DNA of 64,000 nucleotides from positions 930,001 through 994,000 of the forward strand of contig CP060756.1 in the NCBI GenBank assembly GCA_023205875.1, read 5' to 3'. Of the stretch, positions 18,657 through 27,901 are shown piece by piece (position 1 is the first letter of the stretch; each line of letters begins with the position of its first letter). The translations under genes were made by a program, and so were the position numbers. The DNA is from Chloropicon primus (Eukaryota; Chlorophyta; Chloropicophyceae; Chloropicales; Chloropicaceae). Under the pieces are notes generated by a model. That model had not been told where the DNA came from and made no database searches. It was given only the letters and a program-made list of their open reading frames with translations.

Positions 18657-19025
18657 ATGTTGAGAAACGTTTTGAGCAAGGCGAGTGGGGTGAGGAGCGC
18701 GGTGGGGAGGCCCTCGTTCGAGCAGGCGGTTGGATTGTGGGCTGCGGGTGGGCAGGGTCACCAGCACGGCGCGTTCTGCGAGTGCGGAGGGTGCAGGGGT
18801 GCGCAGACGAGGGGTCTGGTGAACGCCCAGGCGGCGGAGCTCCAGGAGTCCCTGGCCCAAGCCCCCAAGAAGTCGGACGGCCAAGCCACCCCCCTGGTGA
18901 CGGAGAAGTCATCCTCCTCGACCAGCCAGAGCGAGGCCGAGCAGATGATGAGCGCGGGCCAGCCCCCAAAGCTGGAGAAGAAGAGGAAGGTCGGAAACAG
19001 CTTCAGGGACCTCGGGTGCTACTGA
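18657..19025 (+). CDS. Small unknown protein with CxCxxC motif, possibly mitochondrial
   Basis: 122 residues, one exon. I do not recognise the family. The start MLRNVLSKASGVRSAVGRPS has spaced Arg/Lys and hydroxyl residues with no acidic ones, typical of a mitochondrial presequence. A short metal-binding-like motif HGAFCECGGCRG follows at about residues 37-48, then a Ser/Gln/Lys-rich disordered stretch and the ending KKRKVGNSFRDLGCY. The C-terminal dozen residues look conserved in style and may be the functional end. Support is moderate: a clean ATG, neighbour-like codon use and no better alternative frame. Confidence 0.55.
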   Translation: MLRNVLSKASGVRSAVGRPSFEQAVGLWAAGGQGHQHGAFCECGGCRGAQTRGLVNAQAAELQESLAQAPKKSDGQATPLVTEKSSSSTSQSEAEQMMSAGQPPKLEKKRKVGNSFRDLGCY

Positions 19026-19271
19026 GCGCCTCCTCAAGAAGGGACACACGGAGATGGATTTTGCAAGAAGTAGAGAGAAAGAAGGGGAGCGAGTCGACCG
19101 AGGATGAAAAGGTCCCTTCCTCTTCGTCCTCTTCGTCCTCCCCTCGCCCCTATTATACAACAAAGGTAAACTATAAAGGTATACAACAAACAAGACTTTT
19201 TTTTTTATCCTTCTTTTTCTTTCTCCCTCCCTCCGTCCCTCCCTTCAACCCGCGAAGAGGAAGACTCCCTG

Positions 19272-20462
19272 CTACTTCTCCACGATCCTCTCCTCGACCA
19301 GGATCCCGGTGTGCCTGGCCTCCTCCCGAAACGAGCAGAGCAGCTTGGCGCCCGGCTCCAGGCGGGTCACCGGGAGGGCCTTCCAAGGGCCGCCGCCCTC
19401 AACCAGCTTGACCGTCTCTGCGTTCTGCAGGAAGACGGAGATCACGTCGCCCGAGCCGGGGACCTCCGCATCCACCCGGACGAGGGGCCTCTTCTCGATC
19501 TTCATCCTCCCGACCGTGGCCGTCCGGGTCTGGCCGTCGGGGGACACCACCAGCACCTGGTCCCCCGAGCCGAGCTCGCTCAGGTACGCCGTCCTGTCGT
19601 TCGGCATCTTCACGTACGAGTGCACCGGGCCGGCGTTCACCCGAAAGGGCCTCGAGTTGATGTAGTCCGTCGCATCGCACTCCGAGTGCACGAGGAACAA
19701 GCCCCGGCTGAAGGATCCGCAAAGGAGGCCCTCGCCCGGCTCGAGAACGCTGCAGAGGTCCACGCAGGCCCGGTCCCCCATGCCCTCGTACACCACCCGC
19801 GAAACCGTAGCTTCCACCAGATCCTCCGCCTCGCGGGCGCCCAGGAACCGCGCCACCTCGGAGATCTCGCCCGCCTCGTTCGTGTCCAGCAGGACGCCGT
19901 CCGTGCCGGCCTCCAGCACTGACAGCATCGTGATCGCCTCGCTGGCCGTCTTGGAGACCGAAAGCAGCTTGGAGCCCTTCATCCCCTTGGCCGCGATCAG
20001 GTTCTCCACGGGGATGACCTTCCATCCGTCCCCAGACTCTGGGTCGAAGGACACGAGGAAGGTGTCCAACACCGAGGACGCCGACAGCCTCGTGGCGAGG
20101 TTCGCGGTGTCAGCCGCGTCCTCCAGGAGGTGGACGGACGCGAAGTGCCGGCCGTCGGCCGTCTCCACGGCCCCACCCCTCCTGAAGAGGAGCCTGAGCT
20201 CCTCCCTGCTGAAGGCGGTGGATTCCAAGCACGACGCGACCCACTTCTCCCTCTCCTCCACGCCCCCCTCGTCCCCGCAGGCCTCGAACACGAACGTTTT
20301 CACGCCCAGCTCCAAGGCCTTCACCAGGGCGTCCTCCTTCGAGGTCTGGCACCACAGCTCCTTCCCCGGCGCCGACGACCACAACGCGGCCCTGCGCGAC
20401 CCCGACCGATGCTGACCCCGACCGATCCTGGCCCCTCTCCTCAGCCTCTGCCCCCCCCTCAT
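19272..20462 (-). CDS. 3-dehydroquinate synthase II family protein (archaeal type)
   Basis: 396 residues, one exon, ATG at 20460-20462. In archaea the family makes 3-dehydroquinate from an aminodideoxy-heptulosonate precursor, bypassing classic AroB. Family blocks visible here: WKVIPVENLIAAKG, GTDGVLLDTNEAGEISEVAR, GMGDRACVDLCSVLEPGEGL, GSFSRGLFLVHSECDATDYI, NSRPFRVNAGPVHSYVKMP, YLSELGSGDQVLVVSPDGQT, VGRMKIEKRPLVRVDAEVPG. Length is close to the archaeal enzyme plus a basic N-terminal extension of about 30 residues that could be an organelle transit peptide. Homologues occur in plants and algae (established), but their reaction there is not settled, so the name is a family assignment only. Confidence 0.88.
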   Translation of the reverse strand: MRGGQRLRRGARIGRGQHRSGSRRAALWSSAPGKELWCQTSKEDALVKALELGVKTFVFEACGDEGGVEEREKWVASCLESTAFSREELRLLFRRGGAVETADGRHFASVHLLEDAADTANLATRLSASSVLDTFLVSFDPESGDGWKVIPVENLIAAKGMKGSKLLSVSKTASEAITMLSVLEAGTDGVLLDTNEAGEISEVARFLGAREAEDLVEATVSRVVYEGMGDRACVDLCSVLEPGEGLLCGSFSRGLFLVHSECDATDYINSRPFRVNAGPVHSYVKMPNDRTAYLSELGSGDQVLVVSPDGQTRTATVGRMKIEKRPLVRVDAEVPGSGDVISVFLQNAETVKLVEGGGPWKALPVTRLEPGAKLLCSFREEARHTGILVEERIVEK

Positions 20463-20808
20463 CCGAACCCTCTCTCAATCTCCAGTTCACCCCCCCCTCG
20501 TCATCCGAGCAAGCACGCACTCCCTTCGTCGCCACGTCAAGTCGAGTGGAGGGAGATTGTGAAGGTGAATTGCGAGGTGAGCTGACCCCCTTCGTCTTGG
20601 TCCCCCTTCGCCCACCAAACCCAACCAGGGAGGAGAACGAGAACGAGAACTCACTCAAACTCCCTTCCCTATCCAAAAACCAGAGACAGACAGAGTCAAG
20701 AAAAAGTGTACGAGTTTTGAGTCAAACCCAAACCTGCAAAGAAAAGAGGAGAGAGACTCGAGAGAGAGAGAGCGACTGGTTGTGAGGTTGTTGTGTGTTG
20801 TTGGGGCA
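20463..20808. other. Divergent intergenic region, DHQS II / TSNAXIP1-like
   Basis: 346 bp between divergent starts. A GA tract at 20750-20772 lies about 40 nt before the plus-strand ATG. C-rich sequence lies on the DHQS side. No gene was recognised. Confidence 0.4.
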
Positions 20809-23337
20809 ATGACGGAGACGGACGGGGAGAGGAAGGGGGGTGGGGACGCGACGTCGACGTCGGAGCGTGCGGCGCGCGAGCCCCTCATCAAGGCGCCCGA
20901 GAGGAAGACGAGGGAGACTGCGAACATGCCGAGCATCTCGTCCAAGCTCTCGGTGAAACATCGCAAGATACCGGAGAAGGGTTTGGTGGTCCACGAGTTC
21001 AACGGCGGCGTGTTCCCTGCGTCGGCTATTGGGGCGAAGATAAGCAAGGAGATAACGAGGCGGGAGAGGCCGACGAAGGCGACGGGAGGGAGCAGGGCGG
21101 CCGAGCTGAAGGCGTCGTCCTCGAGGGGATCGGAGGGGAGGGGGGCCCAGAGGAGGGCCCCGGACCACTTGAGGAGGGCCAAGGACAGGAATTCGAGGGG
21201 CTTCAGCAGCAGCAAGTCGGGGTCCCTGGCCGCCGGCGGGATCCCGGAGGCCAGCAAGGAGAGCCTCAACGCTGCCAGGGCCTGCCACAACCTCATGCCG
21301 AGGATTACCCAGGCGGACTACAAGATAGACGTTTGGCCCTCGAACAGGCCTCAGTCGAACTCTTACACGCCCACCACGGAGGTGAGCGCGTGGAACAACT
21401 CCACAAACACCGAGTTCAGGCAGACCGGGGACCAGAGCCTCCTGTCCCCCGGCAGGGTTGGCTTCCAGTCGATTCCTGGGTTCCTTTTGGAGATACAGGA
21501 GTTCATTCAGCAGGAGCTGGATATCTTGACCGACCTGGAGGTGCTGGACAGCGCGAGCTCCCTCGACATGAGGATCCACAGGCTGCAGACGTTCGCTCAA
21601 GTCTTCGACTGCATCATCGATAGGTTCCAGACGTACGGCCCCACGCTCGCCGTGGTGAAGAAGGAGTACGAGTCTTTCATTCAGTGGGCTCTCGAGGAGA
21701 ACCAGAGGGTCCACAAGCTGAGCACCAAGGTCACGAAGATGGAGGAGAGGCAGGCCAAGGAGATCCACGAGGTCCAAAAGCACGCGGCCGATGCCGTCAT
21801 AGAGAGGGAGGCACTCCTGAGCAAGGTCCAGCAGTACTCTGGGATGAAGTACGACATGTCGGAGGACCTCGAGAACTTGGAGTCCTCGAACGACGAGCTC
21901 AAGGACAAGGTGAAGAAGCTGCAGGAGATTCGTAACGTGCTCTTGGCGCAGATGGAGCGGCAGGAGAGGGAGATCGAGAACCTGAACCAGGAAGTCACCC
22001 TGAACGAGACGGAGAAGGTACGCATCGACAAGAAGTTCACCAAGGAGATCGAGGAGCTCAAGGCGGAGAACGAGCAGCTCCGTCAGGAGTTGAGGGACAT
22101 CGAGAGGGACAACAAGAACGCCGAGACCGATGCAGAGAATCGCATCAGGAAGCTTGCGAAGATCAACGAGGACCTCGAGGAGGAGATGGAAGAGAAGGAC
22201 AGAAGATTGGCAGAATCCGAAGAGCTTGTGCGGGCTCACACGCCAAAGCCCGACTGGAGCGACATTCTCGAGGGCGAGGAGAACTTGCAGGGAAGGGTGG
22301 CGGACTGCACGAGCACCAAGTCCGCAATTCAGCTCATTGTGGACACGTACGTCACTGGGCTTCACGTGGCGTCCAGGCACACGACCGGAGAGGAGCCTTG
22401 GATCCGCCAGTTCTTCGAGGGCATGGGATCCGACAGGGAGGTGCCCAAATTCTTGCGGCACAGTGGCAAGGTCAGGAACAGGTTCTTGTCCAAGAATGAC
22501 ACGGAGCTCCTCATTCGCGACATCTGGCAGCAGAAGGAGAAGTTCAACAGGAAAGAGTCCCTGGCCGAGCACGTGTTCTGGTACCTCAAGAACAAGTTTG
22601 GCATTCACCAAACGATCGTCGAGAACGGGTACAACTTGTTTTATGCACTCCAAAAGTACCAAGATGACCCCGACATTGAGCTCTTCCAGTCGGTCCTCAA
22701 CGGCCAAGCGTCCGAGGATGTCTACTACGAGGAGAAGAAGCTTCTTAAGGACATCATCACGGTGTGCGAGTCCCATGACATCAAGGAGACGGGCAAGGTC
22801 ACCGGAAGCTTGCCCAAGGAAGATTTCAAGACCATCATCTCCGAGTTCTTCGAGGACAAGCCGAGGAAGGCCGTGGAGTCCCTCTTCCAAGCCCTCGAGG
22901 AGGACGAGCCGGGACCTATGGTCAAGTACAAGAACCTCTTCGCAGATGACAGGGACTTGAGGCAAAGCACTTTTGCGGAGATGTTGAGGTTCCAGCACCT
23001 CAACGCGAGGAAGAAGTACTTGAGCGAGCTCGAGCGGATCCTGAAGGAGAACGCCCAGGAGGACCACGTGAGCATCGGCGACATGAGGAGGGCGATCCTG
23101 AACATCGATCCCGCCAAGGACGAGGACGAGCTGCGGGACATGATCGCGAGGGCGACCAAGGTTCCTTACCAGGAGCTCTTCACGAACCAGGAGTTCAAGA
23201 AGGACGGCGTCACCATGTTCCCCGTCAAGCTGTTCATGAAGAACCTCAAGGAAGGCACGGGCGTGGTGCGGAGCGTCAAGAGGGAAAGGAACAGGGTGAA
23301 GTCGACCATCGTGATGATGGAGACGAAGTCTCAATGA
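20809..23337 (+). CDS. TSNAXIP1-like coiled-coil protein (translin-associated factor X-interacting protein 1)
   Basis: 842 residues, one exon, first in-frame ATG at 20809. The block SIPGFLLEIQEFIQQELDIL...RIHRLQTFAQVFDCIIDRFQ and YGPTLAVVKKEYESFIQWAL (about residues 218-290) is the TSNAXIP1 N-terminal domain. A long coiled coil of some 200 residues follows (about 295-480). The C-terminal half has helical segments, including FFEDKPRKAVESLFQALEED and EFGRRAIL-like stretches with weak EF-hand-like spacing that I do not assign. In animals the protein binds TSNAX and is expressed in ciliated/testis tissue, and homologues follow ciliated lineages. A ciliary role here is inference. Confidence 0.8.
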   Translation: MTETDGERKGGGDATSTSERAAREPLIKAPERKTRETANMPSISSKLSVKHRKIPEKGLVVHEFNGGVFPASAIGAKISKEITRRERPTKATGGSRAAELKASSSRGSEGRGAQRRAPDHLRRAKDRNSRGFSSSKSGSLAAGGIPEASKESLNAARACHNLMPRITQADYKIDVWPSNRPQSNSYTPTTEVSAWNNSTNTEFRQTGDQSLLSPGRVGFQSIPGFLLEIQEFIQQELDILTDLEVLDSASSLDMRIHRLQTFAQVFDCIIDRFQTYGPTLAVVKKEYESFIQWALEENQRVHKLSTKVTKMEERQAKEIHEVQKHAADAVIEREALLSKVQQYSGMKYDMSEDLENLESSNDELKDKVKKLQEIRNVLLAQMERQEREIENLNQEVTLNETEKVRIDKKFTKEIEELKAENEQLRQELRDIERDNKNAETDAENRIRKLAKINEDLEEEMEEKDRRLAESEELVRAHTPKPDWSDILEGEENLQGRVADCTSTKSAIQLIVDTYVTGLHVASRHTTGEEPWIRQFFEGMGSDREVPKFLRHSGKVRNRFLSKNDTELLIRDIWQQKEKFNRKESLAEHVFWYLKNKFGIHQTIVENGYNLFYALQKYQDDPDIELFQSVLNGQASEDVYYEEKKLLKDIITVCESHDIKETGKVTGSLPKEDFKTIISEFFEDKPRKAVESLFQALEEDEPGPMVKYKNLFADDRDLRQSTFAEMLRFQHLNARKKYLSELERILKENAQEDHVSIGDMRRAILNIDPAKDEDELRDMIARATKVPYQELFTNQEFKKDGVTMFPVKLFMKNLKEGTGVVRSVKRERNRVKSTIVMMETKSQ

Positions 23338-23479
23338 AGTCTAAAACACACACATACATTTTCTAAAACATAGCTTAGGATTGTCGGTGAATCTTGGATG
23401 AATCTTGGATGAACCTTGGAGGGGAGACAGACGTCCCCTGGCGACGGGAGGGGTGTGTGTGTGACAAGAGGAGGCCAAG

Positions 23480-25539
23480 ATGACGGTCGAGGAGGGCGGG
23501 AACTTTGTAAAGGGCAACGAACATCTTGGCAAGAGGGCGGACTCAATATTCACCTTCTCCGACTGCAGATATGTCATCAAAGGCAAAGAGGTGAGTTGGT
23601 TGATCTGTATGCGACGACGTCATGAACACGTGGTTCCCTTTACTGACGGGTATCTTTTGTCTCTGCTCCCGTCGTGCGAAAACAGATCCTCAAAGGACTG
23701 TCGGGGACGGTCAAGTCCGGAGAGGTCTTGGCGATCGTTGGGCCTTCCGGGGCGGGGAAGACGATGCTGATGAATGTGTTTTCGCTGAAGTCGGGCCCGG
23801 GAAGGAGGGAGGGACGGGTCACCCTCAACTCGAGGGACGTGACCCTGAGCAAGTTCAAGAAATACTTTTCTGTCGTGGAGCAGCAGGACAACCACTGGGC
23901 TTACCTCACTCCGCGCGAGGCCATCACGCTGGCGACGGAGCTTCAGCACACCTACTCTGCTGAGCAAACGGTTCAAATAGTCGACTCCCTCATCGAGAAC
24001 ATGGGTTTAACGGGCTGTCAGAACACCAGGGTCGGGAATCAGTTTATTCAGGGCCTCAGTGGGGGCCAGAAGCGAAGGCTTTCGCTTGCGATAGCGCTGG
24101 TCAAGAAGCCTTGCGTGATCTTGCTGGACGAGCCCACGTCGGGTTTGGACGCAGCGGCTGCGACAAGTATCATGTCCTTCTTCAAGGACCTTGCTCAGAA
24201 CTTGAACATCGTCATAGCGTGCACGATCCACCAGCCGTCGACCAAGGTGTATAACGGCTTTGATCTCGCCATGGTGCTCACTGGGGGAAGGTCCGCCTTC
24301 TTCGGCCCCGCCTCGTTCCTCGGGGACTACCTCCAGCTGATCGACAGGCCCATCCCAAGGAACAGCAACCCGGCCGAGCACGTGCTGGATCTTGTCAATC
24401 GCGAGTTCACGAGTCCGAAAGAGGTGGATTACATGATTGACAGCTGGAAAGCCTACAGCGACAAAGAGACGAGGAATCCCGATTCGTACCTCCACAAGAT
24501 TGCCGAGGAGATTGCCAACCAGAAGAAGGGAAGAGGGGGATCTCTGCCGGAGCCAGAGCCAAGCCCAGGCGCCCTGTCCCAGGTGGGGACCCTTTTGAAG
24601 AGGCAAACGATACTGACGATTCGCGATCCGATCATGTACTTTGGGAGAGCTGTTGCTTTCCTCGTTGCTTGCACCTTCTTCTCCTTCGTCTATCTCGAGT
24701 CCAGGGAGAGGACACAAAGTCAAGCTCCGTACAAGCTGTTTTTGTTCATGTGGCATATAGGCGTTCCGTGTGCCTTGGGCGTTGTCGCCGTCATCGCTTA
24801 CAACATGGAATTCGTCTCGATCAAAAGGGAGGTGAAGCAAGGGCAGTACTCGCCAAGCTCCTACGTCTTCGCTTCCAGCATTCTCCAGTTGCCCATGATG
24901 TTCGTCTTGGGGATCGCGGCCCTCACCGTCGGCGGGTACTGCGTTAGCCTTTACCACGTTCCGATGTACGGCCAGATGCTGATGTTGTATGCCTCCACGC
25001 TCTGGACCTTTGAGAGCATGGCCCAGCTTTTCGCCGTGCAGTTCCCCAACCCTCTGCTCGGAATGCTGGCATACATGAATCTCTGGTTCTCCTCCTTCTT
25101 GTTTTGTGGAATCATGGTGCCTGAGGCGGACGTTCCCTGGCCCTTGAAAGTTTTCTGCTACATCCTTCCTTTGAAGTACTTTTTGAAGAGTGCGATGCAT
25201 ACCGACCTTCACGAGACCACGTTCCGCGGAGCGATGTTGGACTCGGAAGATCCACGAGGATTCTCTTGCCGAAACGCGACAGGGGACCAAGGGGCGGGCG
25301 CCGAGAGCTCCTTGGCTTGTTATGGCTACACAGGCCACCAGGTGTTGGATTCCGTGGGAGTGACTTACAGGTCCATCGAATCAAAGAGCACCTACGTTGA
25401 AGACCTGTTGATCATCCTAGCCATTGGAATACTCTTCAAGGTCATGGGAACTTTAGTGACCATCACCGCGTGCCGGGCCCAGAAGGGGCTTTCGAAGCCC
25501 TCCAAAGAGTCGAGCACAGAGGAAGAGGAAACGACTTAG
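23480..25539 (+). CDS. ABC transporter G family half transporter (WBC type), one intron
   Basis: Exons are 23480-23590 and 23686-25539, with a 95-nt GTGAGT...ACAG intron in phase 0, giving 654 residues. The nucleotide-binding domain comes first, as in all ABCG proteins: Walker A GPSGAGKT, signature LSGGQKRR, Walker B VILLDEPTSGLD, then the H-loop region CTIHQPSTK. The ABC2 membrane domain follows with about six hydrophobic segments (for example FGRAVAFLVACTFFSFVYL) and a Cys-containing extracellular loop near the end. Half transporters dimerise to export lipids, sterols or other hydrophobic molecules; substrate unknown. Part of this gene (24864-25240) has a broken copy at 46122-46424. TGTAA at 25564. 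Confidence 0.95.
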
Positions 25540-25563
25540 CGCTCACAGCACACGCCGGCATTA

Positions 25564-25568
25564 TGTAA
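25564..25568 (+). terminator. TGTAA poly(A) signal, ABCG gene
   Basis: TGTAA 25 nt after the ABCG stop. Confidence 0.5.
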
Positions 25569-25616
25569 TTTAATAATCAATTCTTCTATTTCACTTTTTA
25601 GTATTCCACTACTGTT

Positions 25617-25621
25617 TTACA
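25617..25621 (-). terminator. TGTAA poly(A) signal, MFS gene (minus strand)
   Basis: TTACA on the plus strand, 13 nt past the MFS stop, in the 94-bp convergent gap with ABCG. Confidence 0.5.
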
Positions 25622-25633
25622 AGCAAAAAATTT

Positions 25634-27244
25634 TCATCCTCGATTCCTGCCATCCGTAATCTTCTTCAAGTAGAACGACATCAAGGATGCCCCAAAGCAA
25701 AGGCCGGCCATAATGAGGAAAGTCGAGCCAAAGCACTTTCCTCCCTTGCACACGAAGTGTGCTTCGCCGTCCTTTGGCATGTAATAGTTGTACATTGCGC
25801 TCGACAAGAGCGTGCTGAAAAAGGTGGACCCCAACATGGGCGCAAACATGGCCGTCCCCAACAGCTTTCCAAAGTTCTCTTGTCCGTAGAGATCGGCAAG
25901 AGTCACGGGCATCAGCGTCGAGCTCGCTCCGAACGTCGTCCCGCATACTAGACAGGAAAGATACAAGAGATTCAGACTTGGGATGGCTAGCGCCAGCATG
26001 TTCACCATCATTACAACGGAGATAAAGAGCACGAAGGTTGCCTTGGACCACACGTTCGAGTACAGGTCGGAGCAAATCCCGATGAGAGCTCTCCCCAAGC
26101 AATTTCCTACCGATAACAATACCACGTAGGAGTCTCTCGCGCCACTCTCGCCGTCCAGGGCCTCGACCAGCTCGCCGACGTTGTTGAACAGGGTGATTCC
26201 GGCTCCCTGGACGATAACCATGACGGTGAAGAGGAGCCAAAACTCTTTGCTCCTCATCACCTCTGCGTACTCCAGCGCTGGCTCAGGCTGGACCTGGACC
26301 ATCGGAAGCAAGGTCGCGTCCTGCATCTCCTTGTCTTCATCCTCCTCCTCAAGGTCGCTGAGTTTCAGCTCGTGTGACTTTGTGAGCCCAAGCCCAAGCT
26401 TCCTGCCGATCGATCCTGGAACCTTGGTTGGAAAGTAAAGAACTCCACAAAAGGCGATCAAAATGATAAGCACATTACCTAGGATTGGATAGCTCGCGTC
26501 CTTTTGGAAGATTGAACTAGAACTGACGTAGACAACGAGCGCGCCGAGGAGGCCATACCCAAAGAAGCATATCCTCGCCCTCTCCTCCAGGGTAAGCGGC
26601 TTGACGTCCGCCTTAGGCGAGACATTCGCAGTGTGCAAAGTTGCGAGAGCGCCCGCCGGCAGCCCTATCGCCATCATTAGCATGAAGGAAGAAATGTTAG
26701 GCCTGAAGTAGCTCTGGTACAGAACTGTAATAACGCTCGCCGAGATTCCCCAGAAACCTTTGAGCAAGCCCACTATCAACCCTTTATCGGGGGCGAAGTT
26801 CTTGGTCGCCATCGGCAGTGCCGAGCCGTCCCAAAACCCGCCCCCGTTCTGCGCCATAAAGGTTCCGAGACAAAGCATAGGTACCGACGTTTCGATTCTC
26901 CCCGTCAAGACGAGGTACAAGATAAAATAGCCCGTCGCGGTGAGGGCGGAGCCCACGAGAATACCATTAGAAGGTCCGTACCTATCAAATATGTATCCCG
27001 CCGGCAAGAGCAACCACGCCCCGAGGTTCCCCGAGGTCCCTATCACTTGGACCTCCTCCTGCCTCAGCCCGAGCTGGTGAAGCTTCCCCGAGTACACGGA
27101 AAATGCGTACACCCCGCCGCCCAAAAGTTCCAGGTAGAGCGCCGACAGCAAGCTCCCGAACCGGCGGTAGTCATGTCCAATCCTTTCGAAGCCCCCCTTC
27201 CCCCCCTTCCCCACCGCGCTGTACTCGACACCCTTCGTAGCCAT
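25634..27244 (-). CDS. Nodulin-like / major facilitator superfamily transporter
   Basis: 536 residues, one exon. The start is the ATG at 27242-27244 (MATKGVEYSAVGK); the frame is open further up but only with non-ATG codons. About 12 hydrophobic segments are visible in two halves separated by a long charged loop (KLSDLEEEDEDKEMQDATLL), the usual MFS layout. The first half carries LLGGGVYAFSVYSGKLHQLG and AGYIFDRYGPSNGILVGSAL, and the second carries AGITLFNNVGELVEALDG and CGTTFGASSTLMPVTLADLY, which resemble the plant nodulin-like (DUF-type) MFS family and RIBOFLAVIN/monocarboxylate-like carriers. Substrate unknown. GC content here is lower than in the 9-20 kb part. Confidence 0.88.
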   Translation of the reverse strand: MATKGVEYSAVGKGGKGGFERIGHDYRRFGSLLSALYLELLGGGVYAFSVYSGKLHQLGLRQEEVQVIGTSGNLGAWLLLPAGYIFDRYGPSNGILVGSALTATGYFILYLVLTGRIETSVPMLCLGTFMAQNGGGFWDGSALPMATKNFAPDKGLIVGLLKGFWGISASVITVLYQSYFRPNISSFMLMMAIGLPAGALATLHTANVSPKADVKPLTLEERARICFFGYGLLGALVVYVSSSSIFQKDASYPILGNVLIILIAFCGVLYFPTKVPGSIGRKLGLGLTKSHELKLSDLEEEDEDKEMQDATLLPMVQVQPEPALEYAEVMRSKEFWLLFTVMVIVQGAGITLFNNVGELVEALDGESGARDSYVVLLSVGNCLGRALIGICSDLYSNVWSKATFVLFISVVMMVNMLALAIPSLNLLYLSCLVCGTTFGASSTLMPVTLADLYGQENFGKLLGTAMFAPMLGSTFFSTLLSSAMYNYYMPKDGEAHFVCKGGKCFGSTFLIMAGLCFGASLMSFYLKKITDGRNRG

Positions 27245-27901
27245 GCGCTTCCGTTTCGTTTGTGTTTGTTTCTCCCATTTTTCGGCGGCCGTAGTGGGGG
27301 AAGCGAGACAATTGGCTCCTTCCGGTGACACGTGGATCACGTCGTAAAAATCGTTATGCTATAGTAAACGCCTTGCTTTGACACTATTCTCGACTTCCTG
27401 TTCTATTTTTGGAGCACCAAGTTCCCACGACCTCACGGGCGGGTCGTACGTCCCCTCTCACCTCCAACGCTAATCCCTTGTTGGCCCACCAAGGCCGCGG
27501 TCCCCTCCCTCCTACGTCAGCCGAGCACATGGCCACCTAATACGCTCGCCCAATCAGGACTTTTTCCCAAGATCTTTCTTTCCAACGGAAAAGAAACGAA
27601 AGGAAAACCTTTCTTTCTTTCCTGAAAAACACCTAAAAAGAAATCCTAAAGTATACTTGGAAATTGTGAACGATCTCTTTTTTTGAATTTGGACTCCCGA
27701 CAACGGCTAGTCTCCACTGGAGGCTCCAAGACGCTGCCTTGGAATTGTGGGGACAGCTGAAAAAACCTGCAGACGGAGGAGGACTCGACTCTCGTGGGGT
27801 CCTGCAGACCTGGAACCATTGTTGGATCAGGGAGGATTGTCGGGTGACCCACCCCCGCCGCATTATTCGTGTATTGAGCTGGCACACACAGCGCCTGTGT
27901 C
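27245..27901. other. Divergent intergenic region, MFS transporter / formin
   Basis: 657 bp between divergent starts, AT-richer than most gaps. A CACGTG core lies at 27330-27335 with a second half-site CACGTC nearby, and CCAATC at about 27549. No gene or RNA was recognised; short open frames on both strands lack coding character. Confidence 0.45.

Noticed and set aside
20722-23334. Long open frame on the minus strand under the TSNAXIP1-like gene (about 870 codons)
   Set aside because: It is the antisense of a well-supported coiled-coil gene; high GC at third positions keeps the opposite frame free of stops. Its protein has no recognisable domain.
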